Part shown: piece after piece, positions 60,577 through 64,000 of the stretch
How the letters are laid out: each line of letters starts with the position of its first letter
Numbering within the stretch: position 1 is the first letter of the stretch
Origin: JAAEPI01 sp965212145
GTDB taxonomy: Bacteria > Bacteroidota > Bacteroidia > Cytophagales > Cyclobacteriaceae
DNA: 64,000 nt
Direction: 5' to 3'
NCBI GenBank assembly: GCA_965212145.1
Contig: CBDBUY010000003.1
Location: forward strand, 71,657 to 135,656
Translations under genes and position numbers: made by a program
Notes under the pieces: generated by a model
Databases searched by the model: none
Seen by the model: only the letters and a program-made list of their open reading frames with translations
Told to the model about the DNA's origin: nothing

Positions 60577-60824
60577 CACTTCAGAACGAACCCATCAACA
60601 GAGAACAGAAGCAGGAGAAATACTGCCGCTTCCAGAAAAGTGGAATCAAGTACATTGATTACAAGGAACCAGACTTCCTATTGAAATTGGTAAATGAGCA
60701 GGGAAAAATTCTTCCTCGACGAATCACCGGCACCAGCCTGAAATATCAGCGTAAAGTGTCTCAGGCGATTAAGCGAGCGAGACACCTGGCCATCCTACCT
60801 TATGTTGCAGACTCTTTAAAGTAA
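60573..60824 (+). CDS. rpsR: 30S ribosomal protein S18
   Basis: The 83-residue protein carries the S18 core YCRFQKSGIKYIDYKEPDFL and RRITGTSLKYQRKVSQAIKRARHLAILPYV. It partners with S6 in the small subunit. The single zinc-type cysteine seen in some S18 proteins is reduced to one Cys here, which is usual. It lies between rpsF (4-base overlap) and rplI (7-base gap). Confidence 0.98.
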   Translation: MTLQNEPINREQKQEKYCRFQKSGIKYIDYKEPDFLLKLVNEQGKILPRRITGTSLKYQRKVSQAIKRARHLAILPYVADSLK

Positions 60825-60831
60825 GCCGATC

Positions 60832-61272
60832 ATGGAAGTAATTTTAAGAGAAGACATCAAAGGACTGGGCTACAAGAATGACACAGTCACTGTAAAGCCC
60901 GGGTATGGAAGAAATTACCTTATTCCTCAGGGAATGGCGATTTTGGCGAACAACTCGAATAGTAAAATGATTGAGGAAAACATTCGTCAGGCTGCACACA
61001 AGGCTGAAAAGCTTAAAAATGATGCGCAGGCTATTGCTGATAAATTGGGTGATTTGACGATCGAGATCAAAACCAAAGCTGGCGAAAGCGGCAAAATCTT
61101 CGGATCCATCACAGCTATTCAGGTTGCCGATGTTTTGAAGGAAAAAGGTTTTGATATTGATAGAAAGAAAATCAGCGTAGACAACATCAAGGAAGTAGGG
61201 GAGCACAAAGCGGAGATCGATCTCCACAAAGAAGTGCAACACGAAATCACCTTGAATGTGACAGCTGAATAA
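60832..61272 (+). CDS. rplI: 50S ribosomal protein L9
   Basis: The 146-residue protein starts with the L9 N-terminal motif LREDIKGLGYKNDTVTVKPGYGRNYLIPQGMA, has a long connecting helix (about 40-75) and a C-terminal domain with GESGKIFGSITAIQVADVL. L9 binds domain V of 23S rRNA and helps reading-frame maintenance. It is the last gene of the ribosomal operon and is followed by a terminator. Confidence 0.98.
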   Translation: MEVILREDIKGLGYKNDTVTVKPGYGRNYLIPQGMAILANNSNSKMIEENIRQAAHKAEKLKNDAQAIADKLGDLTIEIKTKAGESGKIFGSITAIQVADVLKEKGFDIDRKKISVDNIKEVGEHKAEIDLHKEVQHEITLNVTAE

Positions 61273-61290
61273 GCATCAAAGCAATTATCG

Positions 61291-61322
61291 AAAACCCCGT
61301 CCATTTTGGTCGGGGTTTTTTA
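61291..61322 (+). terminator. Rho-independent terminator of the rpsF-rpsR-rplI operon
   Basis: AAAACCCCG (61291-61299) pairs with CGGGGTTTT (61311-61319), with a T-T mismatch and an inner CCA/TGG helix, followed by a T-run. It ends just before the GSCFA gene. Confidence 0.92.
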
Positions 61323-61340
61323 TTGGCTCAACTTTACGGA

Positions 61341-62300
61341 ATGTTCCACCTCAATTTCCCAATCCCCGAATCGTCTGATAAAATCTCTGTCAAGGATTCC
61401 ATCGTCCTGATCGGCTCTTGTTTTGCAGACAACATCGGGAATAAGCTGGAGGAGCATAAATTCGATTGCCTGTCAAATCCTTTCGGAACCATTTACAACC
61501 CACTCTCCATTTCTGAAATCCTCAGCGATCAAATCGACAAATCTAGGACCATTCAGAATCAGGGTGTTTTTTATCATTGGCAGGCTCACAGCAAGATTGC
61601 CGGACTGACCGAGCCGGAACTGAGAGATCAGATTTCATTTAAAAGAAGGGAGCTTCAGGAGAAGCTTCAAAATGCCAAGTGGCTGATCATCACTTTGGGT
61701 AGTTCGTTTGCTTATCGTTTGAAATCTTCTGGTCAGATAGTCGCCAATTGTCATAAAGTGCCCCAAAAGGAATTCACCAAAGAGCTGCTGGAAATCGAGG
61801 ATATGAAGGCTGCACTGTCAGAAGCCCTTCAAAACCTCAGAACCTTAAACCCTAAACTCCGAACAATGCTTACCGTCAGCCCGGTCAGGTATTTTCGGGA
61901 CGGCTTGGTGGAGAACAACCGCAGCAAGGCCCGATTGATTGAGTTTGTTCAAACTCTGAGTTGGACTCCCGACTGGATCAAATATTTCCCAGCGTATGAG
62001 ATCCAGATGGATGAACTCCGAGATTATCGATTTTATGCTAAGGACCGTGTGCATCCGAGCGAGGAAGCCATTGATTACATCTGGCAGAAATTTCAAGAGA
62101 CTTACTTTAAATCAGAGACCAAGGCTTTTGTAGAAGAGTGGCGCCAGATCAGGGCCTCTATTGATCACCGGCCAATTCACCCACATTCCCATGAACACCA
62201 GAAATTCATCAAGAAGACAATTGACCGATTAAAGAGGTTGTCTGGTCAGGTGGACGTATCAGAGGAAGTATCTTTGTTAAAGAAACAATTAAAGGCATAA
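61341..62300 (+). CDS. GSCFA-domain protein
   Basis: The GSCFA family is named for the motif seen here at residues 25-29 (LIGSCFADNIG) from the ATG at 61341. Other conserved parts are NPFGTIYNPLSI, WLIITLGSSFAYRL, NCHKVP, TVSPVRYFRDGLVENNRSKARLI and the late DRVHPSEEAIDYIWQKF. The fold is SGNH-like with Ser26 or Cys27 as candidate nucleophile and Asp/His in the DRVHPS block, so an esterase role is plausible, but the substrate is unknown. An in-frame TTG at 61323 sits against the terminator and is unlikely. Confidence 0.93.
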   Translation: MFHLNFPIPESSDKISVKDSIVLIGSCFADNIGNKLEEHKFDCLSNPFGTIYNPLSISEILSDQIDKSRTIQNQGVFYHWQAHSKIAGLTEPELRDQISFKRRELQEKLQNAKWLIITLGSSFAYRLKSSGQIVANCHKVPQKEFTKELLEIEDMKAALSEALQNLRTLNPKLRTMLTVSPVRYFRDGLVENNRSKARLIEFVQTLSWTPDWIKYFPAYEIQMDELRDYRFYAKDRVHPSEEAIDYIWQKFQETYFKSETKAFVEEWRQIRASIDHRPIHPHSHEHQKFIKKTIDRLKRLSGQVDVSEEVSLLKKQLKA

Positions 62301-62354
62301 GTCGCGCTAAGCTTGCCTAAGTATCCGGTTCCGAAATGAGTTCGGATGATAACC

Positions 62355-64000
62355 ATGAGAAAATTTCTATTCCTTTCATTAGCCGGCCTTATCGCCTGCC
62401 AACCCACATCCGATATGACCAATCGTCTCGCCAATTCCACAAGTCCATATCTGCTTCAACATGCTGAAAACCCTGTGGATTGGTATCCTTGGGGTGATGA
62501 AGCTTTGCGAAAAGCTCAGGAAGAGGACAAGCCTATTTTAGTAAGCATTGGTTATTCTTCCTGTCATTGGTGCCATGTCATGGCGCATGAATCATTTGAA
62601 GATTCTGCCACGGCAGCCATCATGAATGAGCATTTTATCAACATCAAAGTGGATCGGGAAGAACGTCCTGATGTGGATCAGATCTATATGGATGCTGTAC
62701 AGAAAATGGGTTTGAATGGTGGTTGGCCATTGAATGTCTTTCTCACCCCGGATCAAAAACCTTTCTATGGAGGTACTTACTTCCCCAAAGAAAATTGGCA
62801 GAAGCTGCTCTCTAGTATAGCGGAAGCTTTCAAGGAAAACCGCCAAAAAATAGAGGAATCTGCAGAGCAGTTTGCATCGGCCATAGGCGCATCAGAATTG
62901 GAGCAATACGGCTTGATTAAAATGGATTTCATTTTCGAAAAGGAGATGACAGACTTCATGTACAGTACTATTGAAAAACAATTCGATCCCTTGTACGGCG
63001 GTTTGGATCGGGCACCTAAGTTTCCCATGCCCTCCATCTGGGAAATGTTGGCTCTTTACGCTCACCGAACAGGTGATGAGGGAGCCAAAGAACATTTTCT
63101 TTTCACCCTTGATCGAATAGCGGATGGTGGAATTTATGATCAGGTGGGAGGTGGTTTTTCCCGCTATTCCGTGGACAAAGAATGGCATATTCCTCACTTT
63201 GAGAAAATGCTCTACGACAATGGCCAACTCTTGTCTTTATATGCTCAGGCTTTCAAAATGACAAAGGATGAAAAGTATCGGACCATTATTGAAGAGACAA
63301 TCGGTTGGTTGAAACGTGAAATGTTGGATGCATCCGGTGGTTTTTATGCCGCATTAGATGCGGATAGTGAAGGGGAGGAAGGCAAGTTTTACGTCTGGAC
63401 TATTGAGGAGGTTGAAGTCATCGCAGGGGATGATGCTGAGCTGATTAAGGCATATTATGATGTTAAGGCGGATGGGAACTGGGAGCACGGAAAGAATGCG
63501 CTTAGAAAGCAATTAACAGATCAGGAAGTTGCGGACCAGTTTGATTTGGAGGTTGAGGAAGTTCAGAACATCGTTCGAAGTTTCAAGGAAAAGGCTCTTA
63601 CCGTACGGGTTAACAAGATTCGGCCAGGACTGGATTCCAAACTAATCGCTGGCTGGAACGGGCTGGCACTTTCCGGACTGTGCGAAGCATACCAGGCGAC
63701 TCGAAACGATGAAATATTGGCTTTGGCTAAGAACAATGCGTCGTTTATAAAGTCGCTAATAAAGGGTGATGAATTACATAGACTGCCTACTTCTGACATG
63801 AAAGGTTTCATGGAAGATTATGCAGCTGTAATTAGAGGGCTCGTAGATTATTATCAAACGACGTTTGAGTACGAATCTCTTGAGCTCGCTCAGAAATTGA
63901 CAGTCAGGGCATTGGAGAATTTCTATGACGAGGAGGAAGATTTTTTCTATTTCACCGGTGATGATTCAGAAGCTTTGATTGCTCGGAAGAAGGAAATTTT
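62355..64000 (+). CDS. DUF255/YyaL-like thioredoxin-domain lipoprotein (partial, cut by window end)
   Basis: The frame is open for 548 codons to the window edge. A lipobox (LIAC, Cys15) precedes the family start TNRLANSTSPYLLQHAENPVDWYPW. The DUF255 thioredoxin-like domain follows with CHWCHVM (Cys70, Cys73) and NIKVDREERPDVDQIY, then the (alpha/alpha)6 N-acylglucosamine-epimerase-like domain with APKFPMPSIWEM, GGGFSRYSVDKEWHIPHFEKMLYDNGQ and ALDADSEGEEGKFYVW. Human SPATA20 and Bacillus YyaL are relatives without an assigned reaction. The lipoprotein signal indicates an exported form, unlike the cytosolic versions. Confidence 0.93.
   Translation, partial: MRKFLFLSLAGLIACQPTSDMTNRLANSTSPYLLQHAENPVDWYPWGDEALRKAQEEDKPILVSIGYSSCHWCHVMAHESFEDSATAAIMNEHFINIKVDREERPDVDQIYMDAVQKMGLNGGWPLNVFLTPDQKPFYGGTYFPKENWQKLLSSIAEAFKENRQKIEESAEQFASAIGASELEQYGLIKMDFIFEKEMTDFMYSTIEKQFDPLYGGLDRAPKFPMPSIWEMLALYAHRTGDEGAKEHFLFTLDRIADGGIYDQVGGGFSRYSVDKEWHIPHFEKMLYDNGQLLSLYAQAFKMTKDEKYRTIIEETIGWLKREMLDASGGFYAALDADSEGEEGKFYVWTIEEVEVIAGDDAELIKAYYDVKADGNWEHGKNALRKQLTDQEVADQFDLEVEEVQNIVRSFKEKALTVRVNKIRPGLDSKLIAGWNGLALSGLCEAYQATRNDEILALAKNNASFIKSLIKGDELHRLPTSDMKGFMEDYAAVIRGLVDYYQTTFEYESLELAQKLTVRALENFYDEEEDFFYFTGDDSEALIARKKEI

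Overview
The window reads as a chromosomal segment of a marine-type Bacteroidota bacterium, most likely in the order Cytophagales. Supporting this are a TonB-dependent receptor, SprB-like repeats, DUF349, DUF2911, DUF5777-like and GSCFA proteins, many Sec/lipoprotein signals ending in A-Q or S-C, an almost complete lack of Shine-Dalgarno sequences, and several TAnnTTTG promoter elements typical of the phylum. The organism assignment is inference from gene content. I see no rRNA operon, insertion sequence, prophage or CRISPR array. The segment is dense with genes, many overlapping by 1 to 28 bases.

Layout. 1-1187: the end of a hipBA-type toxin-antitoxin locus with three similar palindromic operators, then a mostly empty intergenic region. 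1188-7072: galE, followed by a run of exported proteins: a beta-helix lipoprotein paired with a diheme lipoprotein (a known pair of unknown function), a SemiSWEET sugar transporter, and a second cassette of a SprB-repeat/cytochrome-like lipoprotein, a YceI protein and a DUF5777-like barrel. 7064-15664: TonB receptor, YheT hydrolase, lipoprotein MsrB, glycosyltransferase, RRM protein, three proteins of unknown function, a quinone-oxidoreductase-like enzyme and a LexA-like self-cleaving repressor with a perfect palindrome in its divergent promoter region. 15726-30288: a large sortilin/BNR-repeat protein, a solo periplasmic-binding-fold protein, DUF2911, a barrel protein, replicative DNA polymerase III alpha with a built-in proofreading exonuclease, an S41 peptidase, a methyltransferase, a glycosyltransferase and pdxH. 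30347-33798: miaE, yqgE, a DUF349 protein and tRNA-Thr.

33857-38707 is a coherent sulfur module: a Crp/Fnr regulator with a cluster of three cysteines, a SulP anion transporter, a persulfide-dioxygenase/rhodanese fusion and two half-size YeeE/YedE thiosulfate transporters. A Crp-like palindrome lies about 43 bases upstream of the predicted SulP transcription start. 38801-45024 holds a lipoprotein, cyclophilin, VOC protein, an RqcH/NFACT ribosome-rescue factor, a TPR-propeller protein and a 7TMR-DISM histidine kinase. 45015-48301 encodes a GMC oxidoreductase, a gluconate-2-dehydrogenase-subunit-3-like partner and a DUF1080 lipoprotein, the set expected for 3-keto-glycoside metabolism; a TauE/SafE permease gene is divergent from it. 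49166-53457 looks like a divalent-cation operon: CNNM/CorC-like exporter, MscS-like channel, a soluble MgtE-type sensor protein and full-length MgtE.

53560-64000: a small cysteine-rich lipoprotein behind a perfect palindrome, tRNA-Arg with a second partial copy of its 5' end nearby, an ACMSD-like amidohydrolase, TPR and unknown proteins, ung, apaG, a methyltransferase, a coiled-coil membrane protein, the rpsF-rpsR-rplI ribosomal operon with its terminator, a GSCFA protein, and a DUF255 (YyaL-like) lipoprotein that runs off the end. The most original signals are the soluble-MgtE cation operon, the Crp/Fnr sulfur module with its operator, and the LexA-like divergent unit.
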